From JBEKEX01 sp050013615 (GTDB taxonomy: Bacteria; Chloroflexota; Anaerolineae; Anaerolineales; Anaerolineaceae): a stretch of 32,241 nucleotides of DNA. The DNA is taken from assembly GCA_050013615.1 (NCBI GenBank), contig JBEKEX010000007.1, positions 1-32,241 of the forward strand. The letters run 5' to 3'. The first letter of the stretch is position 1; each line of letters starts with the position of its first letter. Made by a program: the position numbers and the translations under genes. The notes below the pieces were generated by a model. The model had not been told where the DNA came from, ran no database searches, and saw only the letters and a list, made by a program, of their open reading frames with translations. Of the stretch, positions 25,001 through 32,241 are shown one piece after another.

Positions 25001-27427
25001 GTGATCTCATTGCTGGGGTGGATGGTCTATCCTTTCGTGCGATTGGCGTTGGGCAAGTTGCGCGACCACGGTTATCCGTTTACCAAATTGGTGGGGCTGC
25101 TGCTATTGGCATTGGTGGTGTGGCTCGCCGGCTCGGAAGGCATCCCGGTCTATCGTTCGACGATTGCACTCGCGGTGGTGGGATTGCTGGTCGTCAACGG
25201 CGTGCTGGCTTGGTTCCAGCGCAAAGAATTGATCGCAGAGATCAAGACCAACTGGAAACACTACCTGATGATCGAAGCTGTTGGGTTGGTGTTCTTTGTG
25301 GCCTTTTTGTTGGTCAGGCTCGGCAACTCGGACCTGTGGCATCCTTCCAAGGGCGGCGAGAAGCCGATGGATTTCTCTTATTTCAATGCCATCCTCAAGA
25401 GCACTTACTTCCCGCCCTATGACCCGTGGTACGCCAACGGCTACATCAATTACTACTACTATGGTTTCGTGATCGTCGGCATGCCGGTCAAGTTGCTGGG
25501 GATCGTGCCGTCGATTGCCTATAATTTCATCCTGCCGACGCTGTATAGCATGGTGGCGTTGGGTGCCTTTTGTGTCGGTTTCAACCTGACGGCTGCCATC
25601 CGGAGCAGGGTCGCGGTGCAGACTGAAGAGGCCCTCAGCGATACGCTGACCCAACTCACTCAAGTGCCCTTCTTTGGCGGGATCGTCTCGGCTATCAGCG
25701 TTCTGGTGTTGGGCAACCTGGGCACTTTAAGGATGATCTGGGAAGGGCTGCAAAAGCTGGCATCGAACGGCGTGTCCCTGGATCAAGCGGGCTTCTTCGA
25801 ACGATTCATCTGGACTTTCGAAGGAATTGCCAAATTCATCGGTGGTCAGACGCTGCCATATGGCCCAGGTGACTGGTATTGGATCCCCAGCCGGGCTATC
25901 CCCGGTACTGTAATCACCGAGTTCCCCAGCTTTACGTTCTTATATGCCGACCCACATGCGCACATGATTGCGCTGCCGGTGACCATCCTGGTCATTGGGA
26001 TTGCGCTGGCGATCTTATTGGGCAGGTGGCAGTGGGGTGACCGGGAGGGACACGTCTCTTGGCTGCACGTTGGGGCAACCTTCCTGTTGGCAGGCATTGC
26101 CATCGGCGCCTTGCGCCCCACGAACACTTGGGACTGGCCGACCTACCTGGCTTTGACGGTCGTCGCCGTGATCTACACAGGTTGGCGATACGGTTCGGTC
26201 TCCAGGAAATGGCTTTCGAACCTGAACCCAACCCTCAAGAAACTTATGATTTTGGCAGTGGCGCTGGTGGTGCTGGTGGGGCTGACATTCTTGCTGTATC
26301 AACCGTTCACCCAATGGTACGCCCAAGGATATAACAATATCGATCCCTGGACCGGAGACCATACACCGATCGAATCATACCTGGTGCATTGGGGATTGTT
26401 CCTGTTTCTGATCACTTCCTGGATGCTTTGGGAGCTGCGGGATTGGCTGGCAAGCACGCCGGCTTCCAAACTGCAAGTTTTGAGGCCTTACCAAGGGCTC
26501 ATCATCGCAGCGGTCATTGCTTACGTAGGGCTGATCTTCGTGCTGCTGTACATTCAAGTCTACATTGCCTGGATCGTGCTGCCGCTGCTGGCACTGGCCG
26601 GCGTGCTCATTTTCAGGCCGGGACAACCGGATGTGAAACGGGCTGTCCTGTTCATGATCGGGACGGCACTGGCGCTGACCCTGGCGGTGGAGTTGATCGT
26701 CATCCGCGGTGACATCGGCCGGATGAACACGGTCTTCAAGTTTTATTTGCAAGCTTGGACACTGTTCGGGTTGAGCGCAGTGGCTTCATTCATTTGGTTA
26801 TATTCATCTGTGACCCATGCCTGGGGTCACAAGCTGCGGGTGGTCTGGCAAGTGGCGTTGGTGTTCCTGGTGGCGAGTGCGGCGCTCTTCCCACTGACCG
26901 CCGCGACGGATAAGATCCGTGACCGCATGTCCACCACCGCGCCTCACACCCTGGATGGGATGGAATACATGAACTATTCCACTTATAGCCAGAATGGCAA
27001 GGATATGGATCTGAGCCAGGATTATCGGGCGATCAAGTGGATGCAGCAAAACGTGCAAGGGTCGCCGGTCATCGTGGAGGCCAACGCCACCGAATACACC
27101 TGGGGCAGCCGCTTCACCATCTATACCGGTCTGCCAGGTGTGGTCGGATGGAACTGGCACCAACGTCAACAGCGCGGCGTCGTCGATGCCGATTGGGTGC
27201 AACAGCGTGTCGATGAGGTCGGAGCGTTCTATAATAGTGTTGATCAGACATCCGTCGAAGCCTTCCTGCAACGCTACGGCGTGAAATACATCATCGTGGG
27301 CCAGCTCGAGGAAGCCATGTATAACCCGCCAGGGCTCGCTAAGTTCGCACAGTGGAACGGCACGTTGTGGCACCAGGTCTATCACGATGAGGATACATAT
27401 ATCTACGAAGTGAATACGACGAATTGA
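22052..27427 (+). CDS. Giant GT39 / tandem beta-domain / DUF2298 (YYY) fusion membrane protein
   Basis: 1791 residues. Part 1 (about 30-480) is a GT-C glycosyltransferase with the acidic HPDERF motif (D61, E62) after the first membrane segment. Part 2 (about 517-757) is two related beta-rich repeats, then a soluble stretch to about 975. Part 3 (about 980-1791) is a full DUF2298 / Chlor_Arch_YYY domain with YYYYG (1134-1138), DPHAH (1300-1304) and a C-terminal extracytoplasmic part (about 1630-1791). The YYY family is hydrophobic with no assigned function; the GT39 part suggests glycan transfer outside the membrane. The first ATG overlaps the upstream stop; an ATG nine codons later (22079) is an alternative. 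No frameshift is seen. Confidence 0.85.
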   Translation: MSLVESNKYMLINQESVEKKTQPKRSLSWVWEVLLLVVLALGGYYRYVGIDWAISYNLHPDERFFTWVETGIAPVSSVSEYFDTATSTLNPNNRGFGFFVYGTLPLFTVKYAGVALGKTSWGDFNIIGREMSAGLDLLTVLIVYLIGNRLYKKAHLGLIAAAFYAFSVLPIQYSHYFLVDTFTNFFGMLAFYFAVHIQTAKPIEVDYVGDVKGIDQSLSWLTHGWKSFIPYALFGLFLGMATASKVNAAVLAITLPIGAFVYYLRVAPEKRRAEAAIIIRNIVLAAIFSVLVFRILQPYAFDGPSFFNIGLSKEWISTLTQLSSLQSGNGSYPPETQWARRPLTFSLTNMVNWGLGWPLGLLVWAGFLWMAWRMLNGKWKDHLVLWTWTGFYFALESLNFSSTMRYQLLVYPTLGLIGAWALVDVWEEGQRLKEKLAIKWGRILKITAAVVGSVVIVGTAAWAFAFTRIYTRPITRIEASQWIYQNVPGPIDLEIQNGSNVTNMPVSYPLGLSIPNSAPVQLSYKAQDTGILTSIDFSHILDLNPVLVNNTPDTKTLQVTITDSSQNPPKVVTGQVSSTFTVQGSDPRGDEHKITLDEPLPVTAGNSYTFVFSVADSGKQLSIAGPTMVVIIVGDTTVADPLPEPVTLITKGAPLMIQFTPIADGSLSQIDLNRVVDWLGTADPKTLQLTISSMDDSGSPASVTEVTSVFGVTDDPRGNGYTAKLSTPITLDKTKNYILGLSLKDGNGALAVYGSRQANESDWDDPLPYSMMGYNVFDFYTGVYRTDLNFQMYWDDNADKLARFENTLQQADYIFISWSRQWGSVTRIPEMYPLTTYFYRALIGCPQDKDIYWCYATATPGMFKGQLGYELVDISQSNPNLGPIQFNDQFAEEAFTVYDHPKVLIFKKTSSYNAQQVRSLLGSVDLSHVIDLTPKQATDFKGDLMMSADEITKQQAGGTWTDLFDVNAIQNKYPGVGVVIWYLVISLLGWMVYPFVRLALGKLRDHGYPFTKLVGLLLLALVVWLAGSEGIPVYRSTIALAVVGLLVVNGVLAWFQRKELIAEIKTNWKHYLMIEAVGLVFFVAFLLVRLGNSDLWHPSKGGEKPMDFSYFNAILKSTYFPPYDPWYANGYINYYYYGFVIVGMPVKLLGIVPSIAYNFILPTLYSMVALGAFCVGFNLTAAIRSRVAVQTEEALSDTLTQLTQVPFFGGIVSAISVLVLGNLGTLRMIWEGLQKLASNGVSLDQAGFFERFIWTFEGIAKFIGGQTLPYGPGDWYWIPSRAIPGTVITEFPSFTFLYADPHAHMIALPVTILVIGIALAILLGRWQWGDREGHVSWLHVGATFLLAGIAIGALRPTNTWDWPTYLALTVVAVIYTGWRYGSVSRKWLSNLNPTLKKLMILAVALVVLVGLTFLLYQPFTQWYAQGYNNIDPWTGDHTPIESYLVHWGLFLFLITSWMLWELRDWLASTPASKLQVLRPYQGLIIAAVIAYVGLIFVLLYIQVYIAWIVLPLLALAGVLIFRPGQPDVKRAVLFMIGTALALTLAVELIVIRGDIGRMNTVFKFYLQAWTLFGLSAVASFIWLYSSVTHAWGHKLRVVWQVALVFLVASAALFPLTAATDKIRDRMSTTAPHTLDGMEYMNYSTYSQNGKDMDLSQDYRAIKWMQQNVQGSPVIVEANATEYTWGSRFTIYTGLPGVVGWNWHQRQQRGVVDADWVQQRVDEVGAFYNSVDQTSVEAFLQRYGVKYIIVGQLEEAMYNPPGLAKFAQWNGTLWHQVYHDEDTYIYEVNTTN
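23600..24322 (+). other. Two tandem beta-domain repeats inside the giant fusion protein
   Basis: Residues about 517-630 and 651-757 align with each other. Both begin near xAP followed by an L..ID pattern, then have KTLQ.TI, a V.S.F.V strand, an identical DPRG (D586 and D715), K.(S/L)..P and a closing Y..........L...G. This shows internal duplication of a soluble domain of about 105 residues lying between the two membrane halves. The fold is likely an extracytoplasmic beta sandwich, possibly carbohydrate binding; that is inference. Confidence 0.7.
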
Positions 27428-27437
27428 ACAGGTGATT

Positions 27438-30008
27438 ATGCTCGATTTCGTACGCTGGTATTTATATCTAACTGCACTGGGACTGTTGACTTTCCCCCTG
27501 GCTTACCGCGTCCTACCTTGGCTGGCGGATAAGGGATATGCCGTCAGCCGGGCGCTGGGCATGCTGTTGTGGGGCTTCACCTTCTGGCTGCTGGCATCTC
27601 TGCACATCCTCCAAAATGATGTAGGCGGTGAGCTTTTTGCATTGCTGGTGCTGGTTGGGTTGAGTGCTGCATCCGTGCTGTCAGGCCAGTGGCGCGAGGT
27701 GGTTGCCTGGCTCAAGGCACATTGGAAGACGGTTGTGGTGGTGGAAGCCCTGTTCCTGGTGGCGTTTGGGTGCTGGGCATTGGTGCGGGCGTCCAACCCC
27801 AACATCAGCGGTACCGAAAAGCCCATGGAGTTGGCTTTCATCAATGCCATCTTGAAATCGCCGTCTTTCCCGCCCAGTGATCCGTGGCTATCCGGCTACT
27901 CCATTTCCTATTATTACTTCGGCTACGTGATGATCGCCATGCTGTGCCGCATCACGGCGGTTTACAGCGGGGTGGGGTTCAACCTGGCAGCCGCCCTGTG
28001 GTATTCCATGACGGCGCTGGGCGCTTATGGCGTCGTTTACAATTTAATTGTACTTTGGAAGAGCAATCATAGTGACCAGAAGCACGATTTGGGGAAGGCA
28101 ATTCCTGGCTTATTCGGCGGGTTGCTGGGGCCGTTTTTCATTCTGATCGTCAGCAACATCGAAGGTTTTTTGGAGATGCTGAGCGCCGGCGGCTTATTCT
28201 GGACCAAAGCTGCCGATGGGACACTTCAATCGTCGTTTTGGAGCTGGCTGGGCATTTTGGAGATCAACACCGCGCCTACCCAGCCGTTAGTGTGGATGCC
28301 GACGCGCTATAACTGGTGGTGGCGCGCCTCGCGGGTGGTGTCAGACTATACTGCTTCCGGTGCATGGAAGGAAATCATTGACGAATTCCCGGTCTTTTCT
28401 TACTTATTATCTGATTTACATCCGCATGTACTGGACATGCCCTTCGTCATGCTGGCGATCAGCTTTGCATTGAACCTGTACATTTGGGGCCAAAACAAGC
28501 GGGTGGATGGCGTCCAATTGTGGAATTGGATCCAGAAGCCGGCATTTTGGTTGACCGCGGTCGCTTTTGGCGGCCTGGCCTTCATAAACACGTGGGATTT
28601 TCCCTTCTATGTGGCGCTCATCAGCGGCGTTTATGTACTGGTGCGTTATCAGCAGAACGGATGGAGCTGGCGTCGGTTGCTCGAGTTTGTGGAATATGCG
28701 GCCGTCATAGGAATTGCCGGAGCGCTGCTGTATTTTCCTTTCTATGTCGGCTTTTCTTCCCAGGCGGGTGGTTTCATCCCCAGCATGGTCTTTTTCACAC
28801 GCGGTGTGCAGTTTTGGGTAATGTTCGCACCGCTGCTGGTGCCGATCTTCATGTTTTTGATTTATCTGTATCGTCAGCAGCGGCAAGCAGGCTCGCTGGC
28901 GACTGGCTTGAAGTTCGCCGGGCTGGTGGTGGGGGGGCTGTGGTTGCTCTCTTATTTGTTTGGTGGATTGCTGCTTCTCTTACCATTGCTGGGTGACATA
29001 TTAGCCCAGGGCAATGGTGTGCTTGCCGCACTCGGCCTCAAACTGATCGCAGCGGGCAACGCTTTTGCAGATGCACAAGAGGCGATTTCTGCAGGGTCTC
29101 TATTCTTTGGCACCCTGCTGCATCGCTTCACCTCCCCGGGTACCTGGCTAACGCTGTTCATCGTCATTGCTTTGGTTTGGGCGATCATTGCCACAACGCG
29201 CCGAAAAGCTGCTAGCGAAGATGCCGATGTCAGCGACGATGATCTGACTCAACATTTCAACCGCTCCGGCTTCCCGTTCGTGCTGGCATTGATCCTGTTG
29301 GGCGCCGGGTTGACCTTGTTCCCGGAATTTTTCTACCTGCGCGATCAATTTGGTTACCGTATCAACACAATCTTCAAATTCTATTTTGAGGGTTGGATCT
29401 CCTGGGGATTGGCAGCCGCATTTGCTTCTTATGTGCTTTGGAATGTGGCACGTAAGCAAAAATGGGGAATGATATTTGCCGCGGTGTGGTGCCTTGTCAT
29501 CGCCGCAGCGCTGGTGTATACCGTTTTGGGTCTCAACACATTCACAAATGGTTTTCATCCGAGCACGTTGAGTTTGGATGGCACTGCGTTTTATTCTTCG
29601 GATGAGCTGGCAGGGGTCAACTGGCTGGATTCTGCTCCATATGGCGTGGTTGCCGAATCTGTGGGTGGTAGCTATTCAGCGTATGCTCGTGTTTCAGAGC
29701 TCAGTGGCTTGCCGACAGTGTTGGGATGGACAGGCCACGAAAGCCAGTGGCGTGGCGGCGAAAAAGAAAAGGGCAACCGCGAGGCGGATATCGAGTTGCT
29801 GTACAGGACAAATGATTGGCCCACAGCGCTCGCCATCCTACAAAAATATGATATCCGCTATGTGTACGTGGGCGATCTCGAACACTCCACCTACCATGTG
29901 GTGGTAAGCAAATTCCAGGAACATTTGAGTGTGGCTTACCAGAATACATCGGTGACGATTTACCAGGTTCCAGATGACCTCCTTCAGACTTCAACCAGTA
30001 CACCTTAA
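27438..30008 (+). CDS. DUF2298 / Chlor_Arch_YYY membrane protein
   Basis: 856 residues, strongly hydrophobic, multi-pass. It is a paralogue of the C-terminal half of the preceding protein: both share EKPM(E/D).(A/S)(F/Y).NAILKS, P..DPW, the YYYxG motif (YYYFG here, 158-162), DLHPH (326-330), a G..NT(W)D(W/F)P segment, RINTIFKFY/RMNTVFKFY, and an external C-terminal part with P.V.GW..H..Q.RG. The family has no known function. Start choice: ATG at 27438, because AGGTGA just upstream makes a ribosome-binding site; the GTG at 27432 lies inside that site. It begins 10 bp after the fusion gene, so the pair looks like a tandem duplication. Confidence 0.88.
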   Translation: MLDFVRWYLYLTALGLLTFPLAYRVLPWLADKGYAVSRALGMLLWGFTFWLLASLHILQNDVGGELFALLVLVGLSAASVLSGQWREVVAWLKAHWKTVVVVEALFLVAFGCWALVRASNPNISGTEKPMELAFINAILKSPSFPPSDPWLSGYSISYYYFGYVMIAMLCRITAVYSGVGFNLAAALWYSMTALGAYGVVYNLIVLWKSNHSDQKHDLGKAIPGLFGGLLGPFFILIVSNIEGFLEMLSAGGLFWTKAADGTLQSSFWSWLGILEINTAPTQPLVWMPTRYNWWWRASRVVSDYTASGAWKEIIDEFPVFSYLLSDLHPHVLDMPFVMLAISFALNLYIWGQNKRVDGVQLWNWIQKPAFWLTAVAFGGLAFINTWDFPFYVALISGVYVLVRYQQNGWSWRRLLEFVEYAAVIGIAGALLYFPFYVGFSSQAGGFIPSMVFFTRGVQFWVMFAPLLVPIFMFLIYLYRQQRQAGSLATGLKFAGLVVGGLWLLSYLFGGLLLLLPLLGDILAQGNGVLAALGLKLIAAGNAFADAQEAISAGSLFFGTLLHRFTSPGTWLTLFIVIALVWAIIATTRRKAASEDADVSDDDLTQHFNRSGFPFVLALILLGAGLTLFPEFFYLRDQFGYRINTIFKFYFEGWISWGLAAAFASYVLWNVARKQKWGMIFAAVWCLVIAAALVYTVLGLNTFTNGFHPSTLSLDGTAFYSSDELAGVNWLDSAPYGVVAESVGGSYSAYARVSELSGLPTVLGWTGHESQWRGGEKEKGNREADIELLYRTNDWPTALAILQKYDIRYVYVGDLEHSTYHVVVSKFQEHLSVAYQNTSVTIYQVPDDLLQTSTSTP

Positions 30009-30017
30009 GGTTAGGCT

Positions 30018-31757
30018 ATGAATGACCGTGAATTGACTGTCGAAAAAGCTCTATATTTCCTGGCGTTTTTCATCGCGCTGGTGTGCCGCCTAGTGCACCT
30101 TGGCCAGGTGCCTTTGGGAGATTCGGAAGCGGCCAACGCGCTTCAGGCGTTTTCGATCTCTCTTGGGAAAGCGGGGACTATTGCATCCGCTCCTGGGTAT
30201 GTGGTATTGACCGGCTTCCTGTTTTCGATCTTCGAGAGCACCGACTTTTTGGCGCGGCTCCTGCCGGCTTTGGCAGGCAGCTTGTTGGTGTTCGTTCCGC
30301 TGCTCTTCCGCCGTTACCTGGGCCGGAATGCGGCGATCATCCTGGCCTTTGCCCTGGCGCTCGGTGGAGGTTTCGTGGCGTTATCGCGCATGGCAGGTGG
30401 TGATAGCTTTGCGGTCACTTTCTTGCTGCTGGCGATTGGCCTGTTCCTGAATGGTAACCAGATCCTTGCGGGCATTTGCGGCGGGCTGGCGCTGTTGGGT
30501 GGCCCGATGCTGTGGCCCGGCATCGTTAGCCTGGGGGCGGCACTCCTGTGGAGCAAGCCTTCGGCGAAATCTTACCCGACTGAAAAAAATGAGGCTTCTT
30601 CCTCGACTCCCTTGCGCTGGTCCGAATGGTATACGCAGCATGTTTCTTTCCTGCTATCTTTAGCTTTGACGGTCGTGGTGGCGGGAACTTTGTTCTTTAT
30701 TGTGCCTAATGGCCTGAATGGGATTGCCGGCACGTTCGTGACTTATTTACAAGGCTGGTGGAGTGGGTCACAAGACTCCGGGCTGGACATGGTCTCGCGA
30801 ATGCTGATCGCACTGGCGACCTATTCGCCGCTGGCTCTCGTTTTTGGTGTGGCCGGCCTGGCTCAGGGTTTGGCGGCCAAGGATAAAGTTACTCAGTTCC
30901 TGGCAAAATGGCTGCTGGTGGCTTTCGTCCTCACCTTTGCCTATCCCGCCAAACAAACTACCGACGTGATCTGGCTGACGCTGCCGCTCTATGCCATCGC
31001 TGCGCTCCAGGTCACGCGCTGGTTCCATTTGCCGGAGAAAGACCGTCTGATAACCGGGGGGTATACCCTGGTGGTTGGCGTGCTGCTTGTGTTCATCTGG
31101 CTTGGTTTCCTATACATCCTGGTCAACACGGATCGGACCACCAGTGCGGTGCAGCTTCGCATTGCGAGCATCATCGGCGCGAGTGTGCTGATCATGATCG
31201 TCTCTTTCCTGGTGGTGTGGGGATGGTCGGCGCGCGTGACGGGCTATGGCTTACTTTGGTGCCTGACCGGCGTTTTGGTCATTATTAGCCTGGGGATGAC
31301 GGGACGCATCGTCGTGACCAACGGCCGCCCTGAAACGAACCTATGGCAGCCATCGGCAACACCCACGGATGAAGGTCTGATGACCCAAACGATCAACGAC
31401 CTTTCACTGGGCCATACGGGAGTGAGCAACGATATCGATATCGAGGTGTCCGGTGCGGATACACCGGCTTTGCGCTGGGCAATACGCGATTTCAGCAATG
31501 CTAAGTTCGTCGCCGCTTTGACCCCGGGGAGCAGTCCCTCTTTGGCAATCACGGCTTCGAAGGATAAACCGGCTCTCAATGCAGATTATCGCGGGCAGGA
31601 TTTTGTCATGAGCTCTTCGGCGCCCTGGTCAATCATGGTGGGAGAAGATTGGCTGAAGTGGCTGGCGTGGAACCAGGTGACTCCGCAAAATGACACTATT
31701 GTGTTATGGGCCAGGAATGATCTTTTCCCCGACGTGAGCGGGGGGACGACACCATAG
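30018..31757 (+). CDS. Divergent GT-C type membrane protein
   Basis: 579 residues with about eleven hydrophobic segments and a soluble C-terminal domain (about 440-579) that should be extracytoplasmic. The overall plan and the acidic motif after the first membrane segment (PLGDSEAAN, D35 and E37) resemble GT39-type transferases, but the acidic residues are split by a serine rather than adjacent as in the upstream gene's DE. It may be a partner or degenerate subunit rather than an active enzyme. It follows the YYY gene by 9 bp with AAGG upstream of the ATG, and precedes cmk by 23 bp. Confidence 0.75.
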   Translation: MNDRELTVEKALYFLAFFIALVCRLVHLGQVPLGDSEAANALQAFSISLGKAGTIASAPGYVVLTGFLFSIFESTDFLARLLPALAGSLLVFVPLLFRRYLGRNAAIILAFALALGGGFVALSRMAGGDSFAVTFLLLAIGLFLNGNQILAGICGGLALLGGPMLWPGIVSLGAALLWSKPSAKSYPTEKNEASSSTPLRWSEWYTQHVSFLLSLALTVVVAGTLFFIVPNGLNGIAGTFVTYLQGWWSGSQDSGLDMVSRMLIALATYSPLALVFGVAGLAQGLAAKDKVTQFLAKWLLVAFVLTFAYPAKQTTDVIWLTLPLYAIAALQVTRWFHLPEKDRLITGGYTLVVGVLLVFIWLGFLYILVNTDRTTSAVQLRIASIIGASVLIMIVSFLVVWGWSARVTGYGLLWCLTGVLVIISLGMTGRIVVTNGRPETNLWQPSATPTDEGLMTQTINDLSLGHTGVSNDIDIEVSGADTPALRWAIRDFSNAKFVAALTPGSSPSLAITASKDKPALNADYRGQDFVMSSSAPWSIMVGEDWLKWLAWNQVTPQNDTIVLWARNDLFPDVSGGTTP

Positions 31758-31780
31758 AAATGTTGAGTTAATAACCACTA

Positions 31781-32241
31781 ATGAAAAAACAACCAAACAT
31801 CATCGCAATCGACGGGCCGGCTGCTTCCGGGAAATCCACCCTGGCACAGAAATTGGCAGATAAATTGGGTTATTTGTATTTGGACACGGGGGTCATGTAC
31901 CGGGCAGTCACTCTGGCAGCTTTGGAGAAAGGCTGTAATCTTGCTGACGAAGCTGCCGTGACGGCGCTGGCCGAGTCGGTTGCTATCGATGTGCGCCCCG
32001 CCAGTGTCAATGATGGCAGAATATACGACGTGTGGTTGGATAATGAAGATGTCACCTGGAAGATCCGCCGTGCCGATGTGGAAGCCAACGTGTCCCCGGT
32101 TTCGGCCTATAAAGGGGTGCGCCAGGCAATGACCCAACAGCAGCGACAGATCGGCAAACGCGGCAAGATGGTGATGGCGGGCAGTGATATCGGCACGGTG
32201 GTTTTCCCGGATGCAGAACTCAAGATTTATTTGGATGCTTC
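31781..32241 (+). CDS. cmk: Cytidylate kinase, 5' part only
   Basis: Phosphorylates CMP and dCMP with ATP. The first 153 codons are present before the window ends. The P-loop GPAASGKST is at residues 12-20 and LDTGVMYRAV follows. DNEDVTWKIRRADVEANVS and the later SDIGTVVFPDAELKIYLDA match the family. The usual GRD triplet before IGTVV is GSD here (codon AGT), replacing an arginine that contacts phosphate in studied CMP kinases. No ribosome-binding site is evident; the gene follows the membrane-protein genes by 23 bp and is probably transcribed with them. Confidence 0.93.
   Translation, partial: MKKQPNIIAIDGPAASGKSTLAQKLADKLGYLYLDTGVMYRAVTLAALEKGCNLADEAAVTALAESVAIDVRPASVNDGRIYDVWLDNEDVTWKIRRADVEANVSPVSAYKGVRQAMTQQQRQIGKRGKMVMAGSDIGTVVFPDAELKIYLDA

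Noticed and set aside
27432..27437. GTG start two codons upstream of the YYY gene's ATG
   Set aside because: This GTG is part of AGGTGA, which serves as the ribosome-binding site for the ATG at 27438.

Overview
The window reads as a chromosomal segment of a Chloroflexota bacterium, most likely class Anaerolineae. The pointers are a mevalonate kinase plus isopentenyl phosphate kinase pair (archaeal-type mevalonate route, known from Roseiflexus-type Chloroflexi), two DUF2298 / Chlor_Arch_YYY membrane proteins (a family concentrated in Chloroflexi and Archaea), and a TopA with an N-terminal zinc-ribbon extension. The lineage is inferred from gene content only. Every gene that lies fully inside the window is open from start to stop, and no phage, IS transposase, CRISPR array, tRNA or rRNA was seen.

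Layout. (1) 1-337 has no complete gene. It holds the first codons of a leftward gene, a 16-bp perfect palindrome, a MITE-like folded repeat and the ffh promoter. (2) 338-8715, rightward: ffh, then rpsP-khpA-rimM-dprA-manC-topA, then a two-membrane-segment protein of unknown function. This is the usual SRP/ribosome-maturation neighbourhood, but trmD and rplS do not follow rimM; DNA-processing and sugar-nucleotide genes do. A strong bidirectional terminator at 8734-8759 closes it. (3) 13063-8763, leftward: a UbiA-family phosphoribosyl/prenyltransferase, mevalonate kinase, isopentenyl phosphate kinase, a dGTPase-like HD hydrolase and greA, packed as one operon. (4) 13108-19758, rightward from a divergent promoter: tlyA, lepA, a flippase-like membrane protein, a CDP-paratose-2-epimerase-like SDR, a GT4 glycosyltransferase and a SAM methyltransferase. 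(5) 19890-31757, rightward: four very large membrane proteins (GT39-type GT-C, a 1791-residue GT39/beta/YYY fusion, a free-standing YYY protein and a divergent GT-C), followed by cmk, which runs off the window.

How the genes fit together. Regions 3-5 suggest an envelope-glycoconjugate programme. Region 3 supplies isoprenoid precursors and possibly a polyprenyl-phosphate pentose donor. Region 4 supplies a lipid-flippase-like protein, a sugar-nucleotide epimerase, a cytoplasmic glycosyltransferase and a methyltransferase. Region 5 supplies multi-pass enzymes of the kind that use polyprenyl-phosphate sugars outside the membrane. That linkage is inference from gene order and family knowledge. The YYY proteins have no known function and are the best candidate for an undescribed system here.
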